This document shows positions 6,786-13,362 of a DNA stretch of 13,362 bases, in pieces. Under the pieces are notes generated by a model. The model had not been told where the DNA came from, searched no databases, and was given only the letters and a program-made list of their open reading frames with translations. Every line of letters begins with the position of its first letter. Position 1 is the first letter of the stretch. Origin of the DNA: Bacillota bacterium. GTDB taxonomy: Bacteria; Bacillota; Clostridia; Christensenellales; Aristaeellaceae. Made by a program: the position numbers and the translations under genes. The DNA is taken from assembly GCA_023415145.1 (NCBI GenBank), contig JAEZLW010000048.1, positions 1 through 13,362 of the forward strand, written 5' to 3'.

Positions 6786-7766
6786 ATGAAAAAGATCCTG
6801 TCCATGCTGCTGGTCTTCGTACTGGTGCTGACCGCCGTATCCGCACTGGCCATTGAAGAGCGTGCACCGGAAAAGAATCCCTACAAAGATTCCATCAAGA
6901 TCGCGTGGATTCCCACCGCCGCCACCGAAGCCAACTGCACCGCATGGGGCAACGGCATAAAATCCGAACTGGGCTACTGGTCGAATGTGGAAGTCAACGT
7001 CTTTGACGGTGAGAAGAACGCCGACAAACAGGTTTCCCTCATCTATGACTGCATCGCCCAGGGCTATGACGGCATCATCCTGCAGAGCGTGAATGCCGCT
7101 ACAGTCGCCACCGCCGTGGAAGATGCGGAGCTGGCCGGAATCCCGGTGGTTTGCATCAACATGGGCGCCAAAGTCCCCCACGCCGGCCTGGTCTCCATGA
7201 CCGATATCGAAGCCGGTTACGTCATCGGTGAAAAAATTGCCGAGGCCCTCGGCGGCAAAGGCAATGTCGTTGTAATCCAGGCCACCCCCGGCGCAGCCCG
7301 CGGTGAGCTTCTGGAGCAGGGCTTCCAGATGTCCATGGCCAACCATCCCGAAATCACGATCCTGGCTGAACAGAACGCGGACTGGAACATGGAAAAAGCA
7401 AACAACCTTATGCAGAACTACCTGACCACCTACGGCGACCAGATCGATGCCGTATTCGCCCACAATGACCAGATGGCGGAAGGTGCCGGCGCGGCCTGCG
7501 AAGCCCTGGGCTACAAGGGCAAGATCATCATCTGGGGCGCCAACGGCGAAAGCAAGGCTCTGGAATACATCGAGCAGGGCTTGATCACCGGCACTGTGTA
7601 CACCAACTGCAAGGACCAGGGCGCTACCGCAGCCCGCCTGCTGATGATGTACCTGGGCAGCAACATCGACACCAGCACCTTCAGCGTGACACCGGTCATC
7701 AAAATGCCCCCCATCACTGTTACCATCGACAACGTAGGCACCATCACCCCCGATATGAGATGGTAA
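6786..7766 (+). CDS. Sugar ABC transporter substrate-binding protein (ribose type)
   Basis: A 326-residue extracytoplasmic binding protein of the type I periplasmic-binding fold (RbsB-like, Peripla_BP_4), which captures a sugar and delivers it to the membrane permeases. Signal peptide: MKKILSMLLVFVLVLTAVSALA, with cleavage predicted after A22 (ALA, then IEER). No lipobox cysteine is present, unusual for a Gram-positive binding protein. Family-type features follow: DGIILQSVNAATVATAVEDA (95-114), GIPVVCINM (118-126), GKGNVVVIQATPGAARGE (157-174) and AVFAHNDQMAEGA (222-234). The ATG at 6786 is preferred over an upstream in-frame ATG at 6684. It alone begins a signal peptide and has an AAGGAG (6770-6775), although with a longish 10-nt gap. 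Divergence from the kinase operon ties it to the same pathway; the ligand is not evident. Confidence 0.9.
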   Translation: MKKILSMLLVFVLVLTAVSALAIEERAPEKNPYKDSIKIAWIPTAATEANCTAWGNGIKSELGYWSNVEVNVFDGEKNADKQVSLIYDCIAQGYDGIILQSVNAATVATAVEDAELAGIPVVCINMGAKVPHAGLVSMTDIEAGYVIGEKIAEALGGKGNVVVIQATPGAARGELLEQGFQMSMANHPEITILAEQNADWNMEKANNLMQNYLTTYGDQIDAVFAHNDQMAEGAGAACEALGYKGKIIIWGANGESKALEYIEQGLITGTVYTNCKDQGATAARLLMMYLGSNIDTSTFSVTPVIKMPPITVTIDNVGTITPDMRW

Positions 7767-7780
7767 TCCTATGACAAATG

Positions 7781-7814
7781 CAGATTGGGCAGTGAGCAAT
7801 CGCTGCCCAATCTG
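7781..7814 (+). repeat. Intercistronic stem-loop with GCAA tetraloop
   Basis: A perfect 12-bp inverted repeat (arms 7781-7792 and 7803-7814) extends inward by U·G, G-C and A-U pairs to a GCAA (GNRA-type) tetraloop at 7796-7799, about 15 pairs in all. It lies 14 bp after the binding-protein stop and 59 bp before the permease start. Only TTATTG follows, so it is at best a leaky terminator. Such a hairpin commonly stabilises the upstream message so that binding protein is made in excess over membrane components; that role is inference here. Confidence 0.7.
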
Positions 7815-7826
7815 TTATTGGAAGAT

Positions 7827-7853
7827 TTGACAACTTACCATGCCCGGTATCCC
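7827..7853 (+). promoter_or_regulatory. Possible internal promoter before the first permease
   Basis: A perfect -35 consensus TTGACA occurs at 7827-7832. The only -10 candidate is TATCCC (7848-7853), with a short 15-nt spacer and poor fit. It may be chance, or a weak promoter giving extra transcription downstream of the hairpin. Confidence 0.2.
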
Positions 7854-7873
7854 ACATCAAGGGAGGATCGAAC

Positions 7874-8881
7874 GTGAGACAGGAAACACTTCGCAGGCTC
7901 GTTTCCCTCGGCCTGCTCCTCTTGCTGGTAATCATTTTTTCATTGGCCAGCGATACGTTCTTCACGGTGGGCAATCTAACGAACCTGCTCCGTGAATGCG
8001 CCATTATCGGCATCCTCGCCGTGGGTGTCACAACAGTCATCATAACAGGCGGTAACGATCTGTCCTGCGGCGCTCTGTTGGGCGTGGTATGCTCGTTCAT
8101 CGGATACAGCCTGCACTATACCACCTGGAATATCGGCGTCATCCTCATGCTGTCCTTCCTGATCGCGCTGGCAGGGGGCTTGTTCAATGGTTTCCTGGTT
8201 GCCGTGCTGCATATCCCGGACTTCATAGCCACCCTGTCTTCCAAATTCGTATATATTGGGCTCATGTATGTGTTCGCCATCCGCAACGCCACCGGACAGA
8301 TTACCACCGAGCGCATCACACTTCCCATCTTCCGGGCGCTGGGCGGCAGAGGGCCCCTTGGCATCTACATCATCACGTTCGTATTCCTGGGGATGGCGCT
8401 TCTCGCGCAGTTCCTGCTCAAGAACACAAGGCTTGGCACGCGTATTTACGCCGTCGGCTCCAACCGCACCTCCGCCGAGTACTCGGGTATCAGCGTGGTC
8501 AAGACGAAGATCATCGCGTTTATGATCTCCGGGTTATGTGCCTTCATTGCCGCCATGAGCTATCTGGGGAAGACCCGGGCGGTGGATACCTCCTCCGGCA
8601 TCGGCATGGAGTTCAAGGCCATCGCTTCCTCCGTGATTGGCGGAGCCGCGTTCTCCGGCGGCCGCGGTGATATGATAGGAACACTCATCGGCGTGCTGTT
8701 TCTGCAAACACTGGAAAACGGCATCCTGAAATTCGGCTTTCCCACAGAGGTACAGCAAATTGTCAGCGGCGTTGTGATCGTGTCGATGCTGGTGTTTGAT
8801 GCGTTCTATCACCGCTACATGTCGGAGCACAACAAAAAGGCCGCTGTGATCGCGCGGGAGATGAAGGCGGTGTTGAAATGA
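7874..8881 (+). CDS. Sugar ABC transporter permease (RbsC-like), first subunit
   Basis: A 335-residue polytopic inner-membrane protein of the branched-chain / ribose permease family (BPD_transp_2). The first membrane helix is at the N terminus (VSLGLLLLLVIIFSLAS). The family motif near residues 56-64, GGNDLSCGALLG, corresponds to the GG-DLS-G block of RbsC, and the typical IGGAAFSGGRG block precedes the last helices. The start codon is GTG at 7874, set by GGGAGG (7861-7866) 7 nt upstream. The gene ends in an ATGA overlap with the ATPase gene, showing translational coupling. It probably forms the membrane channel together with the second permease (10391-11428), as a heterodimer. Confidence 0.92.
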   Translation: MRQETLRRLVSLGLLLLLVIIFSLASDTFFTVGNLTNLLRECAIIGILAVGVTTVIITGGNDLSCGALLGVVCSFIGYSLHYTTWNIGVILMLSFLIALAGGLFNGFLVAVLHIPDFIATLSSKFVYIGLMYVFAIRNATGQITTERITLPIFRALGGRGPLGIYIITFVFLGMALLAQFLLKNTRLGTRIYAVGSNRTSAEYSGISVVKTKIIAFMISGLCAFIAAMSYLGKTRAVDTSSGIGMEFKAIASSVIGGAAFSGGRGDMIGTLIGVLFLQTLENGILKFGFPTEVQQIVSGVVIVSMLVFDAFYHRYMSEHNKKAAVIAREMKAVLK

Positions 8882-10404
8882 GCGGCGAAAAGCTGGTGGA
8901 CATGATTGGGATCAACAAGATGTTTTCCCATGTGTACGCTTTGAAGGGTGTCGATTTCGACATCCTCAAGGGAGAAGTGCACGCCCTTTTGGGGGAGAAC
9001 GGCGCCGGCAAAACCACACTGATCAAGGTGCTGACAGGCGTCTATCCCAAGGATGGCGGCAGCATTGTATTTGACGGGCGTAAGGTTAATATCGACTCCC
9101 GGGATGATGCCTCCCGTCTGGGCATTGCCTGCATCTATCAGGAGCTGAGCCTGGTCCCCACGCTGAGCGTGACGCAAAATATACTGCTCAACAAGGAAAA
9201 GGCGAAATTCGGTGTGCTTAAAAAGCGCGCAATGCGCAAGGAAGTGGCAGACCTCATCAAGCGGTTCGACTTCCCCCTCGCCCCTGATGACATCATTGAA
9301 ACCCTTTCCGTAGCACAGCGCCAGATGGCGGAAATTTTGAAAGCCCTTTCCACCAACGCTTCCCTCATCATCATGGATGAGCCCACGGCTTCCTTGAGCA
9401 GCAAGGAATCGGAGATGCTTTTCAAGATCATTCACACGCTTCGGGACAGAGGCGTTAGCATATTGTACATCTCCCACCGGCTGGAAGAAGTGTTTAGTCT
9501 CTCCGACCGGATCACGGTTCTTCGTGACGGCAAGAAGGTAGGGACCGTGGAGAGGAAGGACATCGTGCCCGACAAGATCGTGCGCATGATGATTGGCAAG
9601 GAGCTCAGCGAAGCCACTGCCTCCCGGGAACTACAAATCTCCAAAGCGGAGCCGGTACTTGAGCTGAAGGAGCTTTCCCGCACCGGCTATTACGAAAACA
9701 TCAGCTTTCAACTGCACAAGGGTGAAGTGCTGGTGCTCACCGGCCTGGTAGGCTCGGGAAGGACGGAGGTCTTGCGCAGCATCTTCGGCTCCGATCCCTA
9801 TGACCGGGGCGAGATCCTCTTTCAGGGTGAAAAGCTGCCCGCAAACACCGACAAGACCATCCGCAAGGGCTTTGGCCTGATCCCCGAGGACAGGCGCACC
9901 CAGGGCTTTGCACCCATCCTGTCGGTGGAAAAGAACATCGCCATAACCAACAAGGATAAGATCAGCCGGTTTGGTGTGGTAAACAACAAAAAGGAAAAAG
10001 CACTGGGCCAAAAGGCCGTGAAGCTGGTGGACCTGCGCCCGCCCAATCCAATGGTTGCGGTAGGCAATCTGTCGGGAGGCAATCAACAGAAAGTGGTTCT
10101 TGGCAAATGGCTGACACGTGACCTGAAAGTGCTGCTGGTGGATGAACCCACCGTGGGCATCGATGTGGGCGCGAAGGATGAGATATACAATTTCATCGAA
10201 AGCCTGGCTCAAAAGGATGTGGCCGTGCTGCTGGTGAGCAGCGACATTGCCGAGGTCCTGCGGGTGGCGCACCGCATCCTGGTCATGCGCGGAGGCCGCA
10301 TCATACGCGAGTTTGGCAGCGGCGTGGTCACCCAGGAGGACATTCTGCTCACATCCTCCGGTATAAATCCGGTAAAGGAGGGCGCAGGCCATGAAGAACA
10401 ATAA
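8878..10404 (+). CDS. Sugar ABC transporter ATP-binding protein, two-domain (RbsA/XylG-like)
   Basis: A 508-residue cytosolic ATPase with two fused ABC domains, the form used by ribose, xylose and galactose importers. Domain 1: Walker A GENGAGKT (39-46), signature-like LSVAQRQM (143-150), Walker B LIIMDEP (163-169) and switch His H200. Domain 2 has the degenerate P-loop GLVGSGRTE (289-297, Arg in place of the Walker Lys), the canonical signature LSGGNQQK (398-405), Walker B VLLVDEP (418-424), and SSD where the switch histidine would be. This split, with one complete and one degenerate site, is normal for the family. The start overlaps the upstream permease stop (ATGA), and the end overlaps the next permease by 14 bp. 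It powers uptake through the two permeases. Confidence 0.95.
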   Translation: MSGEKLVDMIGINKMFSHVYALKGVDFDILKGEVHALLGENGAGKTTLIKVLTGVYPKDGGSIVFDGRKVNIDSRDDASRLGIACIYQELSLVPTLSVTQNILLNKEKAKFGVLKKRAMRKEVADLIKRFDFPLAPDDIIETLSVAQRQMAEILKALSTNASLIIMDEPTASLSSKESEMLFKIIHTLRDRGVSILYISHRLEEVFSLSDRITVLRDGKKVGTVERKDIVPDKIVRMMIGKELSEATASRELQISKAEPVLELKELSRTGYYENISFQLHKGEVLVLTGLVGSGRTEVLRSIFGSDPYDRGEILFQGEKLPANTDKTIRKGFGLIPEDRRTQGFAPILSVEKNIAITNKDKISRFGVVNNKKEKALGQKAVKLVDLRPPNPMVAVGNLSGGNQQKVVLGKWLTRDLKVLLVDEPTVGIDVGAKDEIYNFIESLAQKDVAVLLVSSDIAEVLRVAHRILVMRGGRIIREFGSGVVTQEDILLTSSGINPVKEGAGHEEQ

Positions 10405-11428
10405 GGTGCTGCGGGAACTGTACCGCTTCAGGCAGCTATTGATCCTGGCAGCGTTGTGCCTGACCCTGACCCTTCTTTTGCCCGGTGTTTTCCTGACGGC
10501 CGGCAATTTCCGCAGTATCCTGTATGCCATTTCTCTGCAAGGCATTATGATCTGCGGCGCTACATTCCCCGTGCTTCTGGGAGGCATCGACCGTACGGTA
10601 AGCGGTGTGGCAGCGCTGAGCGCTGCCTGCTGCTGCTCCATCATCGCAAGGTCCGGTTACACTCCCGAAAGCGTTTTTGTAGGCATGCTGGTCGGCGTTG
10701 GCATAGGCGCATTCAGCGGACTTCTCCACGGCGTCATCCTGGCACATTTCAACATCCCCGCCTTTCTGCTTACACTGGCCACCTCCCAGATTCTGTACGG
10801 CTTCGTGCAGACGGTAACGGGGAACCAGCTCATCAACGTCATGAAGGCCAGTGCTTTCACAAAGCTTGGCAGCATGCGTATTCTGGAGATCCCTCTCCCC
10901 GTCTATATCCTGCTGGCGTGTTTTCTTGTAAGCTACTTCATTCTCAACCGTACCACCTATGGCCGGCAGTTGTACTTCGTGGGCGGCAACCGGGAATCCG
11001 CCAAGCTCAGCGGCATCTTGACCAAGCGCGTAATCATCGCGGCCTATGTCATGTCGGGTGTGATGGCGGCCATCTCCGGCCTCATCCTGTCCAGCATGAA
11101 CCAGCAGGCCTCCGCCACCCAGGCCATGGGGTATGAGAACGATGTGCTTGCAGCCATTGTCGTAGGCGGCATCAGCATGCGCGGCGGCTCCGGTTCCATA
11201 TTCGGCGCCATGTTCGGTGCACTGCTCATTGGCATCCTCATCAACGGCTTGCAGCTATTGGGCATCGAATCGGTCTACCATGACCTGATCAAGGGCATCA
11301 TCATCATCGCCGCCATCGCAGCGGATATGTACTCCAGCCATAAAATGAGCGGACTTCAGCACGGCGGGCTGAAAAAATGGCTGGGCAGGTACAAGGCTTT
11401 GAGGGAGGCCAAGAGTACGCCCGCATGA
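10391..11428 (+). CDS. Sugar ABC transporter permease (RbsC-like), second subunit
   Basis: A 345-residue polytopic membrane protein of the same family as the first permease. The N-terminal membrane segment (LLILAALCLTLTLLLPGVFL) is followed by a family block that reads LGGIDRTVSGVAAL, where related permeases usually have GGIDLSVG; the Leu-Ser pair is replaced by Arg-Thr. The C-terminal family block is AIVVGGISMRGGSGSIFGAMFGALLIG. AAAGGAGG (10374-10381) lies 9 nt before the ATG, inside the end of the ATPase gene. Two unlike permeases in one operon indicate a heterodimeric channel. It is the last transporter gene, with an intrinsic terminator about 45 bp downstream. Confidence 0.92.
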   Translation: MKNNKVLRELYRFRQLLILAALCLTLTLLLPGVFLTAGNFRSILYAISLQGIMICGATFPVLLGGIDRTVSGVAALSAACCCSIIARSGYTPESVFVGMLVGVGIGAFSGLLHGVILAHFNIPAFLLTLATSQILYGFVQTVTGNQLINVMKASAFTKLGSMRILEIPLPVYILLACFLVSYFILNRTTYGRQLYFVGGNRESAKLSGILTKRVIIAAYVMSGVMAAISGLILSSMNQQASATQAMGYENDVLAAIVVGGISMRGGSGSIFGAMFGALLIGILINGLQLLGIESVYHDLIKGIIIIAAIAADMYSSHKMSGLQHGGLKKWLGRYKALREAKSTPA

Positions 11429-11472
11429 ATACCGTAAACCGTTAAGTCATGTGTTAATAGGATCATACGAAT

Positions 11473-11522
11473 AACCGGCAGGACGGATCAGATTGTAAAT
11501 CCGGACTGCCGGTTCATTTTTT
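11473..11522 (+). terminator. Intrinsic terminator of the ABC transporter operon
   Basis: A 9-bp outer stem (AACCGGCAG 11473-11481 with CTGCCGGTT 11506-11514) is joined through a GA/GA internal loop to a 5-bp inner stem (CGGAT 11484-11488 with ATCCG 11499-11503). The hairpin is followed by CA and six Ts (11517-11522). This is a typical Rho-independent terminator closing the transporter operon. Confidence 0.88.
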
Positions 11523-11541
11523 GCATTACAGCGCTGAAGGT

Positions 11542-11570
11542 TTGCAAATGGTGCTATTTTGTTGTAGCAT
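11542..11570 (+). promoter_or_regulatory. Possible promoter of the PhzF-family gene
   Basis: TTGCAA (11542-11547), a 17-nt spacer and TAGCAT (11565-11570) match the vegetative consensus at four of six positions each. It sits between the transporter terminator and the start of the next gene, where a separate promoter is needed. Confidence 0.4.
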
Positions 11571-11613
11571 AGCATTGAGCATGATGTACTGTACAAAAGG
11601 AAGGTAAGGACCC

Positions 11614-12522
11614 ATGGCAAGAACATATCGCTTGTATCAGGTAGATTCTTTTACAACAGAAAAATTCACTGGCAATCCCGCCGGCGTCATCCCCACTGCG
11701 GATGGCTTGTCAGAGCAGGAGATGCAAATAATCGCCAGGGAGCTGAACAACTCCGAAACCGCTTTTATCTTTTCCCCTGAGAATAACGATTGCGATGTTC
11801 ATGTACGCTTTTTTACGCCAAGCAGGGAGGTTCCCATCTGCGGCCACGCGACGGTGGCGGCACATTATGTGCGGGCTTTGGAAAACGGCCTTGGAAATAC
11901 CAGGGTGATGCAAAAAACAGGCGCAGGCATATTGCCGGTTGATATCATAAGGGATCATAGAGACTTTCAAATCATTATGACCCAGGGAAAAATTGAGTTC
12001 GGCGTGCTGATCGGTGGGGAAGAAAAAAACATTCTTCTGACTGCTTTGACAATCAAGGAAGAAGATTTGCTTGAACACTGTCCGGTGCAAATCGTATCCA
12101 CCGGCCATTCAAAAGTCATGATAGGCATCAGGGATTGTACGGTTCTGAATCAAATACAGCCTGATTACGGAGCTTTGACAAGGCTCAGCAAAGAGGTTGC
12201 CTGCAACGGGTATTACGTGTTTGCTTTCGATTCAAGCGGAAGTGATGTTCTTGTTCATGGCAGGATGTTTGCACCGGCGATAGGGATCAATGAAGACCCG
12301 GTAACTGGAAACGCCAACGGCCCGCTGGGGGCGTACTTGGTTCATTACAAAATCATACCCCATAACGGGGAAGTCTTCCGTTTCAGTGCCCGGCAGGGAG
12401 AGGCCATGGGCAGGGCGGGGACCATCGGCGTGGAAGTGAAGATTGAACAGGGTGAACCAAAAGAGGTGAAAATATCGGGGAATGCCGTCGTCGCATTTCA
12501 AACGGAGCTTGTGCTCCAGTAA
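11614..12522 (+). CDS. PhzF-family isomerase / epimerase-like protein
   Basis: A 302-residue cytosolic protein of the PhzF family (diaminopimelate-epimerase fold, two similar halves). Motifs: VDSFT-x5-GNPAGV (10-25); LNNSETAF (44-51), where E48 matches the catalytic glutamate of PhzF; FFTPSREVPICGHATVAAH (66-84); and near the C terminus the glycine-rich INEDPVTGNANGPLGAYL. Length is normal for the family. Most bacterial PhzF-like proteins are not in phenazine clusters and have no known substrate, and nothing here suggests phenazine synthesis. It lies after a terminator with its own candidate promoter, so is probably a separate unit from the transporter. The AAGGAAGG-type site upstream supports the ATG at 11614. 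Confidence 0.92.
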   Translation: MARTYRLYQVDSFTTEKFTGNPAGVIPTADGLSEQEMQIIARELNNSETAFIFSPENNDCDVHVRFFTPSREVPICGHATVAAHYVRALENGLGNTRVMQKTGAGILPVDIIRDHRDFQIIMTQGKIEFGVLIGGEEKNILLTALTIKEEDLLEHCPVQIVSTGHSKVMIGIRDCTVLNQIQPDYGALTRLSKEVACNGYYVFAFDSSGSDVLVHGRMFAPAIGINEDPVTGNANGPLGAYLVHYKIIPHNGEVFRFSARQGEAMGRAGTIGVEVKIEQGEPKEVKISGNAVVAFQTELVLQ

Positions 12523-12575
12523 GGATACCGCCAGGATATCCGGTGTACTGCTCTTGCAATGCTATGATTCTGCTG

Positions 12576-13361
12576 CTACCAATCGCCTTCTGCCATTCTC
12601 TTGTTGAAATAGCTCATGATCAGTTCGGGTATGTGCCCGGGGTAAAAAACGCCTCTCTTAAGGCACGCTTCATCGGCATCCTCCCTGAAAAGCAACATGC
12701 ACTTGCGCACCATGTTTTTCATGGCATCAAAATCCGCGGGAACAAAATAGGCAAGCAAATGCGCCTGCTTTTTAAGCGGCACGCATTTTTTGACCTTGGT
12801 TTCCCACGCACCATAGTCCAGCGTATCATATTGAGCCAACAGCAAGTCCACATGGGCATGAAAGATCATGTCGATGTTTTTGATCAGCTTGAACATATCG
12901 CGGCGCTTGAAATACTTGATCAGCATTTCAACATGGAACCAATACGTATCCATGGCACGGGATAGATCAGGGATGTGGTTATCCGTACGAAGGCCCTTGT
13001 CCAGCAGGATGCCCACTTCCCCTGTCCTGTCGAATATGATATTTTGGCGGGAGCAGCCTTTTTGATGCTGCCTGCAAAACCACGTCATTGGATACCCGGC
13101 GTTCATGATGAAAAAGTCGTGCTGGTGCAAGTTCTCCCCGATTTTAAGCACACTGCAAAAGTTTTTGAAATGGCCGTCATTATAGTTTTCGGGCCAACAA
13201 ATGACCAGCTCGTCGCATGCCTTTTGAAGAAACTTCGGAACATCGGCGGCAAAAGCTTCAAAATCCCTGTCGTTTATGAGAAAAACAGGATCATAATCCG
13301 AATAAATATCCTCTTCACCGCGGCTGAGTGACCCATACTGCCAGCCGCCTATGCAGCGTAC
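12576..13361 (-). CDS. Nucleotidyltransferase, aminoglycoside 6-adenylyltransferase-like (partial)
   Basis: The open frame continues off the right edge, so the start lies outside the window; 261 codons plus a TAG stop are visible. Near the visible N terminus it has the polymerase-beta nucleotidyltransferase signature GSLSRGEEDIYSDYD, i.e. GS, ten residues, then D22-Y-D24 as metal ligands (numbered from the first visible codon), followed by a hydrophobic strand PVFLI. The C-terminal part is helical with many aromatic and basic residues, resembling streptomycin / aminoglycoside adenylyltransferases (ANT(6) group). Enzymes of this group transfer AMP to small molecules, but many chromosomal relatives have no proven resistance role. 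A GTG at 13151 would give only the last 191 residues and exclude the catalytic motif, so it is not the start. The gene converges on the PhzF-family gene with 53 bp between and no clear terminator. Confidence 0.8.
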   Translation of the reverse strand, partial: VRCIGGWQYGSLSRGEEDIYSDYDPVFLINDRDFEAFAADVPKFLQKACDELVICWPENYNDGHFKNFCSVLKIGENLHQHDFFIMNAGYPMTWFCRQHQKGCSRQNIIFDRTGEVGILLDKGLRTDNHIPDLSRAMDTYWFHVEMLIKYFKRRDMFKLIKNIDMIFHAHVDLLLAQYDTLDYGAWETKVKKCVPLKKQAHLLAYFVPADFDAMKNMVRKCMLLFREDADEACLKRGVFYPGHIPELIMSYFNKRMAEGDW

Positions 13362-13362
13362 A

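Noticed and set aside
6702..7799. Long minus-strand open frame (365 codons) opposite the binding-protein gene
   Set aside because: It is the antisense shadow of a clearly coding plus-strand gene with a signal peptide and family motifs. Its translation is low-complexity, rich in Gly, Asp, His and Val, with no recognisable domain.
9631..10644. Long minus-strand open frame opposite the ATPase and second permease genes
   Set aside because: It crosses the junction of two well-supported plus-strand genes, lacks a ribosome-binding site and domain motifs, and is explained by the GC-rich third positions of the real genes.
12543..12965. Plus-strand open frame after the PhzF-family gene
   Set aside because: It is antisense to the nucleotidyltransferase, which has a recognisable catalytic motif and a continuous frame to the window edge; the plus-strand frame has no ribosome-binding site or known motif.

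Overview
The window looks like a chromosomal carbohydrate-utilisation locus from a moderately GC-rich anaerobic Bacillota, perhaps a Clostridia / Christensenellales-type gut bacterium. The reasons are strong GGAGG-type ribosome-binding sites, tightly packed operons, a SorC-family regulator, and a solute-binding protein with a plain AxA signal peptide. The taxonomic guess is an inference of low certainty. No RNA genes, CRISPR arrays, insertion sequences or origins are visible.

Layout. Positions 1-398 hold a strong terminator hairpin from an off-window gene, a decayed gene remnant on the minus strand, and the leader of an ohr-type peroxide-resistance gene (399-821, plus strand). A perfect 13-bp hairpin follows ohr. 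A five-gene minus-strand operon runs from 6433 down to 936: FGGY sugar kinase, SorC-type regulator, UlaG-type L-ascorbate-6-phosphate lactonase, a cytosolic FG-GAP/beta-propeller-like protein of unknown role, and UlaE-type L-xylulose-5-phosphate 3-epimerase. Diverging from it on the plus strand (6786-11428) is a complete ribose-type ABC importer: binding protein, permease, double ATPase, second permease. The importer ends in an intrinsic terminator. A PhzF-family isomerase gene (11614-12522) comes next. Facing it at the right edge is a nucleotidyltransferase of the aminoglycoside adenylyltransferase type, cut off by the window end.

How the genes may work together. In the classical Ula pathway a PTS (UlaABC) imports L-ascorbate and phosphorylates it. 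UlaG then opens the lactone, UlaD decarboxylates, and UlaE and UlaF epimerise to D-xylulose 5-phosphate. Here UlaG and UlaE homologues are closely conserved, but there is no PTS, UlaD or UlaF in the window. An ABC importer and an FGGY kinase stand in the place of the PTS. The simplest model is ABC import of an unphosphorylated ascorbate-like lactone or related sugar acid, phosphorylation by the kinase, then UlaG and UlaE chemistry, under the SorC regulator. The propeller protein between ulaG and ulaE is the most novel component. The roughly 350-bp divergent region carries a strong extended -10 promoter for the kinase operon, a weaker one for the transporter, and two inverted repeats that are candidate operators.
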